Assembly (NCBI GenBank): GCA_945859605.1
Contig: OX243811.1
Coordinates: forward strand, 65,857,395-65,921,394
Direction: 5' to 3'
From: Lumbricus rubellus
Lineage: Eukaryota; Annelida; Clitellata; Crassiclitellata; Lumbricidae
Length of the DNA: 64,000 nucleotides
Shown here piece by piece: positions 23,101 through 36,122 of this stretch (within the stretch, counting starts at the first letter, position 1; every line of letters begins with the position of its first letter). The position numbers and the translations under genes were made by a program. The notes below the pieces were generated by a model. That model had not been told where the DNA came from and searched no databases. It saw only the letters and a program-made list of their open reading frames with translations.

Positions 23101-26100
23101 TAACTACTTTTGAACCTATGTATATCTTTATTGTCATTAGTATTATTTCTATTGTTCTTATGTTTGTACAAATGACCAAGTACTTATGAGCAGTTGTATG
23201 GATATTTTGAATTGAGGTTATTAATTATGTTGTAGGGGTTGGTGCTTATATCTCTCCAACTATGATGGCTGCTGGTTACGCTCTCAAGGATAAACTCCCT
23301 GGAATGCACTACACCTGGTCATCACGTGGACCCAGGTAAGCTAACGAGAAATACCTGGCTCTTTCTATGTCTCCATGTTATGAATTTTTGACTTTTGGAG
23401 TATAATATACTTTTCTCAAGAGAAACAGTTCCTCTTTACAATAGCAGCAAAATCATTATATCTCAATCTTAACTGAATTTATGCATAAAATAACTACTTG
23501 TCCATGCTAAAAAATACAATGGACAAAGGGTGGCTAAATGGCCTTAGACTGGGTTTAGCATGAAATTTAAAGTCATAACATGTACAAAATCGACCAAATA
23601 ATGGCATTCCATGTTACTGTTTCTCAAAACTTTGATATTCTTGCATAAAATATACATTTTAAGATATATGATCTAAAAAAAATTAGAGAAAGTTCTGTTC
23701 ATCTTTTTCATTGAACTGATTGTTCCGACTTACGACTCGTTTTGTCATAACAATCATTGCACTGATTTCTTGTGTTGTTGTGAATTTCTATGACCAGCCA
23801 AGACGGTTCTCTTGGAATCTGCATCAGTGCACCTGGTGCCGCAATCGCATCCGTTCCAAACTGGACTTTACGCGGTTCGCAGCTGATGAACGGAACAAGC
23901 ATGAGTTCACCCAACGCATGCGGTGGAATCGGTTAGACATTTTGTGCAGATAGGTTTTGTATTGTATTGCATTTAAGCATTTATAAAGTGCCTCTAGTAG
24001 GGTGAACCGTTCTGAAGCACTCCCAGTGTGCAAAGTCCAGCGAGAAGAAGCAGGGTTTGAGGAGAGATAATGCAGAAGAGAGACTGCCAGACAGAAATGT
24101 ATCATTACTATTATTACACAAATTTCTTACGCACAGCGAACAGAAGGAGAAAGTGCATTCCAAAGACAAGACCCAATTGAGGCAACTGATTGAGACTGAG
24201 CCATGTAGCTGTCTCGATACAATACAATACAGTAGCTGTTTTAGAAACAAGGAACCACGAAGTTAAGTCTGTTGGATGAATGAAGTGGACGGTGGGAGGA
24301 TGGTTTTGACGTTATGTACGAGAATAAGTGGGAAGACTGTGTTGGAAAGACTTTATATCTGGTATGGATTGTAATTGTATAAATTGTAATCTAGAATTTA
24401 TAGAGTACCATTGATTTATGTGAATGTGAGGCGTGGATAGTTGTGCACCCTTCATCCAGTTAGATATCTAGATTTTTAAATGTCAATTAGTTTTATCCAC
24501 TTTCTTCATGATGAATTGATGATGTTCATGTTTGTTCGTTGCTAGCTCTGATACTGAGTGGTTTGAAACTCAGTAATGTGTCGTATTCACCGTATTCGGT
24601 GAGAAGAGCGCTTGAAAACACCGCCAGAAAGATCGAAAATGTCGAGGTTTTTGCTCAAGGTCACGGAATGCTCCAGGTAAGTTATGAAACTTATCTTCTG
24701 GGTGGATATTTTGCAATTCTAATATTTATTTAGTTTATTTTGATGCCATAAAGGCTAATATTGTGATATAGAATGTATTTACAGGTTATAGAGCTGAAAT
24801 CAGCAGTGTTGGAGTTGAAGTCTTCTAAGTCTTTCGAAGGAGGACAATATTCTTGTCCCTTGCTTTTGGACACTGATAAGGCAGTGCCAAGCTTTCTCGA
24901 TCACTGGCCGTGCATCCTGGAAAGGGCTTCCTATTGTACTCTTCATAGTGCTAGGAGTCACTCCACCGGTTCTATTCTATTCGTTAAACTGTCCTATTTT
25001 AGTCAGCATGTGATCGGAAGTGTTCCTGAGTAGACAGTTTTGAAGCACCTGCATATAAAGGCTCCTGATAAATTAATATTCATTCATTCATTCATTTCAG
25101 ACATTTATATAGCGCCTCTTAAAGAATATCTACTCAGAAGCGCTCCCGACCCAACCACGGCTAAAGAGAACAGTCTTAAGGGCAGAGTAGAACGTAGTCT
25201 CAAATGCTCGAGGTATTAGACGTAGTTCCACAGGGAGCCCATTCCAGGTTGCAGGGCCAATAACAGAAAAGGAACGGCGCTGCGCAATAGAAGTGCGTGA
25301 CCGGGGGACAAGAAGCTCAGCCTGCTTAGAAGAGCGAAGAGAGCCACGGCGCTGGGCGCTCAGGGTGGAGCAACAGAGCTCCTGCAAATAGACAGGGGCC
25401 AGACCCGCGAGACAGCGCCAAACCAAGGAAGATATTCGGTAAGTGACCCTTTGTGAGAAAGGGAGCCAGTGCAAGACATCCCGCATATAGTCAGTGACAT
25501 GGCCAAATTTTGGGATGCGACCGACAAGGCGTGCCGCAGAGCGCAAGACCCGATCCAAGCACCCAATCCGAGTCACCGGAAGACCCACATAGAGGGCGCT
25601 GCAATAGTCTAAACGTGAGACAACGAAAGAGTGGATAAGCGTTAAGGAAGCGTTGAAAGTTAAGGAGCGGAGCACCACTCTAAGCTGACGCAATTGGTAG
25701 TAGCAGCTGCGGCATAGCAGATTGATAATTGTAAATGCATAATTTATATGGCGCCATTTGATGAACTTTGTGAAGCCTCCAGTTGCAACTCAACATGTAT
25801 CTATTGTGCCACTTGAGCCTGTTAGTATTTATAAACAGTGGACATAAAGCAGTTGTATAGGATGGTGTTTAGCCACCAGTCAAACAATGTTCTCATTGGT
25901 CTGCATGATTAGTACCTTTCATTGTCTGCACGTATTTTGTTCTCTTACTTTGATTTAGTAAATTTTGTTTGCGATGCATGTAGGTGGATAAAGCATTTGA
26001 ATTTCTGGTGAAGTACGCCGATGTTGCTGAGAAAAATGTTCAGTTTGTCGTTCACTGCGGTGATCGTGGACGAGGAGTTTATCTGCGAGAGAAATGGGAA

Positions 26101-29100
26101 GTGAAGCGACAATCGGATCACGTGATATCCGTCGAACCTCACTATCTCGATTACTGCACAGGTATCGATCGAATGGATTCACAATTTTTAATCGTGAATT
26201 TATATAGTGCCACTCTAAGAGTTGGCAAAGAAAGACCAAGAAGTTCATTATGGAGACTGAGCACTTTATAACGTATTCCAGAAATATGAACCCATCATAG
26301 CAAAGCTTTTATGCAGCACTGGAAGTTCAAGCCGCCTTAGGGACAACCGGGTCTCCTTGCATCCCAGAGTAAAGGAATCTACTGGCACACTAGACTCCCT
26401 AAGATAAATTGGAGCTTGGCCTGCTGGCAATTATGCATTCATGAGCATTAGAATCTTAAACTCAGTATATCTTTGCATAGGGAGCCAGTGCAATTCCTCC
26501 ATATAAAACTTTGATATGTGCCCAAACTTGGTTTGCAAGCCACCATTCAGATTGTAGCTAATTAATGTGCGAAAGGTTAACACGTTGACCGCCATGTACG
26601 AGTTAACTCGTACTTCAGCCAGTCATTTAACATGACGTGTAGGCGGTCAATGTGTTAAGCTCACTGAGAGTTGTGGTGGCTTTAGTTGTAAGTGTGCGAT
26701 GTACCAAGTGACGATCTGTTTGTAGATCACGCTGATAAGATCTCGTTTTCCATGCGCATTGCGCTCAGCTGTGATGCTTCGTGGGTGCGCTGTCCTTCGC
26801 ATCTTGAAGTGATGAATATGCAAAGACAATTCTCCATTAAAATCGATCCAACTTCACTGCAGACTGGAGTTCATGACACTGAGGCAAGCCAATGAATAAT
26901 GAGTCTTTCTTCATTTACATTTGTAGTCTAACTGTTTCCCTATATGTGTTTGTATGTATGGTGTTTATTTATTGTATTGTATTGTATCTATAGATTTATG
27001 TAGTGCCTTTCACAGACTGACTATTCAGAGGCGCTTTCAACACAGAAACTCCAATGATGAGGAAAAATTAGTCGTTGCTGGTAGTTTGTCCCTTTAGTGA
27101 TGGAGCAAGGGCATTCCAAATGGCGAGCATACATAAGAGTGCTGATACATGTTTGGTTAGATGTGTAGATGTTTACCTACCAATGATACCTTTGGATGTT
27201 GAAACTACTGTGTCAACTTACCTTACCTTAACTTACTTTAAGTTACCTTGACTTAAGTTACCTTGGCTTAAGTTACTTTAACTTTATCTTAGCCTTTTAG
27301 CAAGTTTTTCTTATCTTTAACTTATCTTGACTTTGCCTTAACTTTAACTTATGTTAACTTACTTTAACGTACCTTACTGTAGCTGATCTTATTGACCTTT
27401 GAGACAATGCAGTTGCCAAATCTATTACTTACAGCAGTGATTTGTTTTTGCCAGATATGTGCGTTTGACATAGCATGTGTAGAAAAAGGTCCGGTCTTTC
27501 GAGTTCCAATAACTGTGATCATACCCAAATGGTAAGTGCTTCTGTTCACTTTCAATACTGCGGCATCTATAAACTGTAGGTTTTTCTTTTGTTAGATTTA
27601 TCTTAGGATATTTTATTACTGTTTCACTTGAGATTTTCCATCGATCTCTTGTTGTGTGTTCATTTTTCAATGTGATCTTGCACACGTTAGAAATTTATTT
27701 AATGATAATAAGTGTAATATTTTTGCTTGTATGCGAGCAATTATGTAGCATAGCACCCTGTAAGTAATTGACAAGTATGCTTTTTGGTAGTACTTTAGAA
27801 ATGTTGAGATTACGACAACATTCCTCTGTACATTTTATCAGGGCATGGTGAAATGTATTTTATGAAGGCTGGATGAGAGTTCTTCTGAATTGATGATTGT
27901 GATTAGTACAGCATTATTATAAGAAAGATGTTTCATACGTTGCAAAAGTCATATTATTGGAGTGCAAATTTGAGATGAAGAATCTTAAAGAGATTTTACT
28001 CTTGAAATTGACTGAATAAATGAATCTTGTTGGCATGGGCCGCATGGCTTTAAGTCATGGACAATTCTACTGTCTTGCTGTGTCTGTGTTGAGCCAGTAA
28101 ACAATATATTCGATTTATTTTCATTTGATTAATTTCTTCTAAATTCTTCATCATCTAGTGTTGAGGACAACACTCGTTACGCTGTGTCTTACAAAAACAT
28201 GACATTTCGACCGGGAGAGATTAACCGTAGTTTCATCCACGTACCTCACGGAGCGACCTGGGCAGGTAAGCTGGTAAAACATGGTTACCTAGGCACATAG
28301 TTATGACCTCACTTACTTATTCATTCACCAATTTCTGTAGCACATCTTCAAGGGAACTATTCAGAAGCACTCCCTACTCTGGAATGGCAAAAAAGCATGA
28401 TTTTGAGTTGAATAAAAAATGTTTCAGTAAGAGCTGCAGGAGGCAAACGTAGCTCCTGTGGGAGCCAATTCCAGACCACTGTGTCCGCCACAGAAAAAGC
28501 TCTATTCTGCATAGTTGTATTTCATGCGAATGGAATCAAGAGCAATCCTTTCTGTCCACCAGTCAGGGAGGAGTTGCCTTGGTTACATGTGGAGGAGCAA
28601 AAGAATTCTTGCGGGTAGTCTGAGGCTTCACGAAGTTGACGTTGCCAAACAAGAGCAGCTATCCTGTACTTTGTTAAAGTGTTTTCATTATACATATAAT
28701 TGTGTATATTTGTGTATATTTTAGATATGAATATTTTAGATAGTGGTTAGTCCATTGAGAGTCAATTGATCATCGTACAATTGTATTGTTACGATGTCAT
28801 TGTAGTTCTGAGTCTGCAATCTTCTGTGATGGAGAACAGTCCTCGCTTCATTGTTCACTGCATTCAACTCGCACCCGAAAAGTCTTTCAAGTCCCTGCAA
28901 TTCGACAAATACATCTCAATTCCGGAGCTTGTCTCGTCGAGCCTCACGTTCTCTGTCCTGGTAAGTTAGCAGACTTTCAGAATCACGAATATAGTCTGAA
29001 AACATCTGTAGCATTGCACATGCATATGCACAGTGTTTTGCATATGCACAGTGTTTTGCACACACATACGTCATACGGTATGCTAGAAGCAAATTTGATT

Positions 29101-32100
29101 GGAAATCAATGCAGTTCATTGTTAAATTGTCAACTAAAGAATTTTTGTCTGTCCTATTCCTCCTTTCAGTTTCTTCAGTAATTTATATCATGACTCTTAA
29201 ATCGTTGATTCTGGCGTTTCTGTGTTTTCTTCTTCTTCGTAGGGCGGTCGAACGTTGGAGGTTGGAATCGGGAAATGGTGGCAATCGACGAATGAAGCGT
29301 CCATTGACGTCACTCTCACATTCCACGGACTTCTACCAGATTCAAAAAATGTCACAATGGTCTGTTATTAAAATTGTTTCATTCATTCACTCATTCATTC
29401 ATTCGTTCATTCATTCATTCATTACGAGGATTTATGTAGCACCTCTTCAAGGCGTCTGCTCAGAGGTGCTTCCGACCACAGTACGGCTTATAAGGACGCT
29501 TTTTAGATGTGCATAGGAAGTCGGAATGGACCGTGGAGAACAAGGGCAGTGACACAGGAGCTGATTCCAAAGCTGCTTGATATTATTAATATTATTATTG
29601 TTGTTGTTATTATTATTATTTTAAAACCCTAAGGTATTTAGAATCTCTCAGGGACTTTATTTTTATTATAATTATTATTAGTATTATTATTGTTATTGAT
29701 GATTATCGGTTTTTTTAACGTTTTTCTTGTAACAGTCGATGTTGAGTGTTGTGTTGATATGTTGGTAGCACGCAGGAGACGGTGTTTGTCGATTGAACGT
29801 TCAGAGTCTCGTTCAGCACGAAGATGTTCTACCTTCCATCTGCCTCCGTAACCACGTTCAACCACTCAGGTCAGCAATTATTCAACCAGTACAGCAAGAT
29901 TCACATCACATCAGAAGTCAAAAGCCATTCTGTTGTCAGAAGCTTATTTGAAATTTACGTAACTCTTAGTGTTTAGCATTTGTGCTGACAGTGAACTATT
30001 TTGTGAAGTGTTCTAGAAGTATCTTGCTGCTGCTGATGCTATATAAATTGTAATAATTACAATTACAGTTGTTGTAAATTACTGTGAAAGTAGGCATGCC
30101 AAGAGGGCAGGAGCAAATGCTCAAGTTCTTGATGACTTTGAGGGCTGGGGTGGGTTGTGGTGTATTTTATATGTATTGTATGTATATAATATTCACCGTG
30201 ATTTTAAAAAAGTAAGGCAAACTGTTTTTCATATATCTCTAATCAGTTCAGACTTCAAATTAATGACTGAATAAAATCATAATTGCTATAAATATAAATA
30301 TTATAATATAAAATTATCATATCATAGGTTGTGCCTGCACTTTTTATTATTTCAAATTGTTTCTTAAAGAATTTTTATCATAAGGCCTACAGATTCTTTA
30401 GGGGCATAGGGAGCCTGAAATTTCTCTCATCGGTCTTTTCTTTAGTCACCGTGAAGTCTTCCTTTACATTACATTCCATTTACAGGCCGCATGACAGCAA
30501 AGTTCGGTTGCTAGTGTCTGGCAGGGACACGTTGCCCGACAGTCGTCAGATCAGTTCAATTGAGTTGACGTACTGCTTCAGCAAATCGAAGGCCGGCGAG
30601 ATCACCCTCGACTTCTCGCTGCTTAGTTCACTGCTGTACGAAAGCGAATACGAATCGCAGCTGTGGATGCTCTACAACAGCCACAAGGAGCTGATACGAT
30701 GCGGTGATGCATACGTCACGCAGGTAAGGTCGTTACGGTTGGACAGGTTTTAGCTTGATTGGTTGTCATTGGGTTTGGTTTGTCGTTTGTTGTTTGGTTT
30801 GATTTATCAGTGGATTTGGTTTTGTTGTGTCGCATAATAGAAATAGCTTGTTTCTGTTTTTGATTCTGTTTTATCCAGGGTTCAGTAAATAAATGGAATG
30901 AATTATTCCTGACTTTAATTTTTTCGCTGTGTTTTATGTCCAACGACATTTCACAGCCTGGATGTAATGAGACAACATCCAGAAAATATTCCTGTAAGAC
31001 AGATGGACATCCAAAGCAGTTTTGAAAAGTTCAAGTCTTAAATTGAGAATGAAATGACTGAGTTAGTGGCTGTGGTGTTTGGACTGTAGTGCTCAATGGA
31101 GCCTCACTTTAACATTGCAGTCTGGCTTACATTTGTTTCAATGTTTATTTACTTAGTGCATCGCTCTTGCACTTTGCTGTTCATCCTGCCTTTTATTGTC
31201 CTATCTAGTTGTCCTAGATGTCTCATTGTCTTTTTCTTATTGTCCTATCTTACATTGTCATATATCTCTCACTTTCCTATCTCATTGTCCTATATCTCAT
31301 TTCCTATAGATCTTTCATTGTCCTGTATCTCATTGTACTTCATTTTATCTATGTTGTTATAAATTTATCTATTAGTACACCGTTAGAATCGAGAAAGGTG
31401 ATTACACCGTCCGACTTCAAGTGCGGCACGAAAGACGTGAGATGCTGGAGAAGCTGAAAGATGCGTTTCTCTTGGTGCATCATAAGCTTCCGAATCTGAT
31501 CTTGCTTGATGTCTTCGCCACACACCAGAACGCGCTGACTGGGGTCAAAAAGTTCATGTCACTTGGTCTTCCAAAGGGTCACATCTGCCCCGTTTATATC
31601 ACAGCACTGGCTGAGGAAAAGTAAGTATCTCTGTTGATAATCAAATGACCCATTTGAATGGTCAGAAGTCGTATTAAATTGGTTAGAGAGGTCATGGTGA
31701 AATTCAGTGAAAGACAAGGACGGATTTGTCATAGATGGTGATTCTGTTGGCTATGACAAAGAGGATTCTCATCTGTGGCAATCCATCTACTGTTATCTAA
31801 TCTAATTTTGTTGATGTCAGAATCCACTTGCCTTCGATTAATGTTTGCTTAAAGTAGCAGCTAAGTCAGAAATCATGATCTGCAGAAGAAGCCCCAGACG
31901 AGATCCTTGGTATTCAGAATACGTTTATAGTGCTCTGTTTTGTTTATGTTGCTATGGCACCGTATTGAATATGCTTGTTGTGCTATGCTAATGAACACAT
32001 TTTATAGTGCTATGGTTTTGAACATTTTATTGTGCTACATGTATTATTGCTCCGAGCACCTGTTGATTGTAGCTTTTGATTAAAGTTCTTTGTGTACTTG

Positions 32101-35100
32101 AAAGTATGATCATTCAATTAAATGGGTTGTTTGATTGTAAAGTTGTTTGATTGATTGTAGAGTTGTTTGTTTGATTTTATTTATTGTAGAGTTGTTTGAT
32201 TGATTTGATTGATTCTACAGTTGTTTGATTGATTTGATTGATTGCAGATTACCGAAGAGCGTTTCAAGTGGTCACTATCTCACGGGAACGATGTCGTTCT
32301 CAAAAGATGAGGCAGCCAAGAAAATTGTAAGCCACTCTTACTTGGACGAGTTGTGTTAATTTTTTGTGTAATTAGCAGTCTCAAGAATTGATACATGAGT
32401 CTAGACGTCTGTGTTTTGATTCGGACCATTTAAGTTTTTACCGGCACCTTTATTGTCATTTTTTTACGTATTAACATTTTGTGATATAAAAAATGGTGCT
32501 AATTATTTTTGGAAGTAGAATAATTTGATCACTTTGTTGGTTATTAAACTTGTGATTGGCCTTATGATTGAGTCTTTCATTTGATTAACTGTTTTGATTG
32601 ATCTTGTTAGTATCCTGATAATATGGCACCAGTTTAGTGCCTCACTGGATTGAATTATATTTTTGGTCAATTGATTGATCTTAATGATTGAACTGATTGT
32701 CTTTGTGATGATGATCATTTCTTATACTACCATTGATAGGAAGGATTTACGTTCCGCTATGCAATCGGTGATTCGCCAAAGAAATCGAAGAATGGAGCAG
32801 CATGTGGCAACTGTAACAATAACAACAACAGCAGTAACAACAGCGCCAGCAGTGCCACTAGCAGCAGCGACCTTTCATCGTCGAAGTCAGAAAAGACAAA
32901 AGACGTTCTACACGAGGAAGCGATTCGAGACTTGAAGATCTCGTGGATATCAAAGTAAGATACAGTTGAAATTAATTAGAAAAGATTCGGAACATCTCTA
33001 GGACAAACTCAAAACTCATATTATCTCAGTCACTTTCAAGCACATGTAAAATTGGATATCTTAATATTATTATTATTATTGTTATTATTATTAAATAAGT
33101 TTGTAATGCATGCAGGGTCACACCAAAATGTGACATCTTCCTGTGGTGACTAACTATACACAAGGTCTGAGATTTACATGAATTTCATTGTGTTAGTGGT
33201 CTGCAATGGTCTCTGCTTCCTGGGACTTTTACTGAAGCATTTTTATTCAACTCAAAACTGTACTTTTGTCATGCTAGAGTCTGGAATGACTCTGAAGAGG
33301 CGCTATATAGAAATTTATGAATTTAAATTTTGAAAACGTCCTGTAGGACTTCGTCAAATTGTAGCTTTTTGTCTACAAGAGTTAGCGAATAAAAAAAATG
33401 CGAGTTTTATGAATTAAAGGTCTGATAAATGTTGAAATAAGATGCAGTCGGAACTAATTAAAGAAGAAACTGAACGTTGAAGATTAGCTGTGAATTGACT
33501 GTCGTAAGATGAGAATTGCGTTTGTTTGAATTGCAGATTTGACGAGGAAGAAAGTCGGTCGTTGTACGATGAACTCTGCAAACAATACGACACTCATCTC
33601 CCGGTCCACACGACACGACTACATGCACTCGATGATGACAAGGTCAGCGCCAGAGATTTAAGATGTTTCATTCATTCATTCTATGCACTTACATGGCGTC
33701 CCTTCAAGAAACCTAATCAGGAGCACTCCCAGCCCAGCCACGACAAAAGAAAAAAGACTTGAGCGACTTATGAAGCAAAGTTTGATTGGTCAGATGTAAT
33801 AAAGACGCAGGCTTTGAAGGAAGGTCTTTACAGATGAACGACCCTAAAACCGACAAAGCTCGGCGATGCCTGGCAGCTCATAGATTGAAAGCATGAATTG
33901 ATTAATCTCTATCAAGTATAATTATGTATATAATTATGATATCATGTATAATTATGTATATAATTATGATATCATGTATAATTATGTATATAATTATGAT
34001 ATCATGAATAATTATGTATATAATTATGATATCATGAATAATTATGTATATAATTATGATTCCTGTTGAATAATTATGTATATAATTATGATTGCTGTTT
34101 TGCTGTACAGGAACGACTGACGAGATTGCCTGATGTTCAGGAAGCAGCAAGGAGAGTTATTGAACGAATTGATGTGAACAGTTTGATCGCATATTACGGC
34201 ATGAAGACAGACCTACAGCCAGATGCAACAACCATTAAATCGTAAGATATATAATTGTCTCGTTCATTGTATTGTATTGCATGTTTATTACTTTGCTTTG
34301 GGTTTTTTTGATGTATTGTGCTGCATATTTTTTGTTTTGTATTGTGCATTGTTTTTGTCATTGTTTAATGTTTATTGCATGTTGTTTATTTTATATAAAA
34401 TACAGTCGTGTTGTTATATAAAAAATACAATTAAAATACAGTTGTATTTTTTATCATCTATGGTTATTCTGTAAGTACGGTTAGTTGTATGTGAAGCACC
34501 CTTATGGAAGTGTTATGGCACCATAGAAATTGTATTTGTTATTATTATTATTGTTATCAAATATACCGGTAGTAGTATTGTATTGTATCAGATACAGTTG
34601 TATTGTTACATAAGTTACCTTGTAGTCTCCGTAATGAACTTCGTGGTCTTTCTTTGCTCCTTTTCCACAAGTGTTTTCTGCTTGAAGTATCACTATAATA
34701 AATTATTGATTATGATTGCAATTGTATTGTACAATTGTACAGTTGTATTGTATTGTATTGATGACAATACAGTCAGATGGACAAGACGAAGGTAGCGTTG
34801 ATCGATGCATACATTCGATTGGGATGTGCTCTCGTTGATATGGTGCGAAACAACGATTCGACGAATGAAGTTAGTTCAACGACTAATCTTCCGGTCATCC
34901 AAGAAGTCGATCAGACGTTTGTTGAGCTTCAGAAATGGACGGACATCACCGACACTAAGGTACGAATGAGTCTTATCAGAATTCAAGGTAATGTGCTTCA
35001 TTAAGAGTCTATTGTATTGTATTGTATCTACCGATTTATGTAGAGCCACTCGCAGAATGCTATGTAAGCTGGAAAAACACGGTCGCTATAAAAATCTCCA

Positions 35101-36014
35101 TGATCAATGAATGAATGCATTGCATAAGTGAATAATAAGTATGTCTGTGGAGTAAATTGTGAATTGGCAGACGCATGTGAAAGATCTTATGTAATGGAGT
35201 GTAGGTCAGTGCCATGCAAGAAGTTTGGTTACATTGCAAGAATACCATTGGTGGATATGATTTGGCAAATGCTGGAGAGTTCTACTGTGTGCCCTATGTC
35301 TTGAGTAGTAAAGAAGTCTTGTTAGCGGTGATGTAACAACTTGTGCGTGTGTGTGTTTGTGTGTGCGTTTCTGTAGGCATATCAGTTCTTCGTGAGACAC
35401 GCTCTTATTCATCAACACTACGGACGCGTCTTGAAGCTGATGTTCAAGCAAGCCGAAGAGAAACTGACGAAAGACCTCGACACAAAGATTTGCGAAGTAC
35501 GTCTTAACCTGAATTTGCCACAAAATTATCGTTATTAATAACCGTTGCATGAGTCTAATGCACAGTGTTTAAAAATCTATATTAAGGAGCCAAATAAACT
35601 TGTTCATGCAGCCAGTGTTTTTTTTGTAACAGAAATATGTCCAATATATTACTGTGGACTTATGTGCACCTTCATCTTTGCTCTAATGAACCAATTATCT
35701 ATGGCCCTTCCTAGCAGTATCCTAACTTCAGGGGTACGTACTGTTTCCGTACTTCCTACTCTCCACGCATCTAATCACGCATTCAATTTTTATTTTAATC
35801 TTATTGCATGATGTGTAGCATGTAATTGTTTATGGAGCAATAAATTTGATTTTATTGATTTTTCTCCACCTTTTTAGTAGCTGATTCCACCTTCAATCTA
35901 TTCTACATAACCGCTCATCAACTATTAAAGATCGTCATAACTTCATCTTATTATTATTATCTTTATTATTATTATTATTATTAAAGATCGTCATAACTTC
36001 ATCTTATTATTATC

Positions 36015-36056
<42 letters not shown>

Positions 36057-36084
36057 ACAGTCGGATTATTATTATAACAGTCGG

Positions 36085-36122
<38 letters not shown>

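Noticed and set aside
24773..25033. Possible extra TPP2 exon
   Set aside because: The peptide matches the LINE C-terminus in a neighbouring element. Exons 24546-24676 and 25984-26161 join in phase without it.
28786..29181. 131-codon frame overlapping TPP2 exon 17
   Set aside because: Alternative frame of the exon running into intron; the TPP2 frame is supported by family match and phase.
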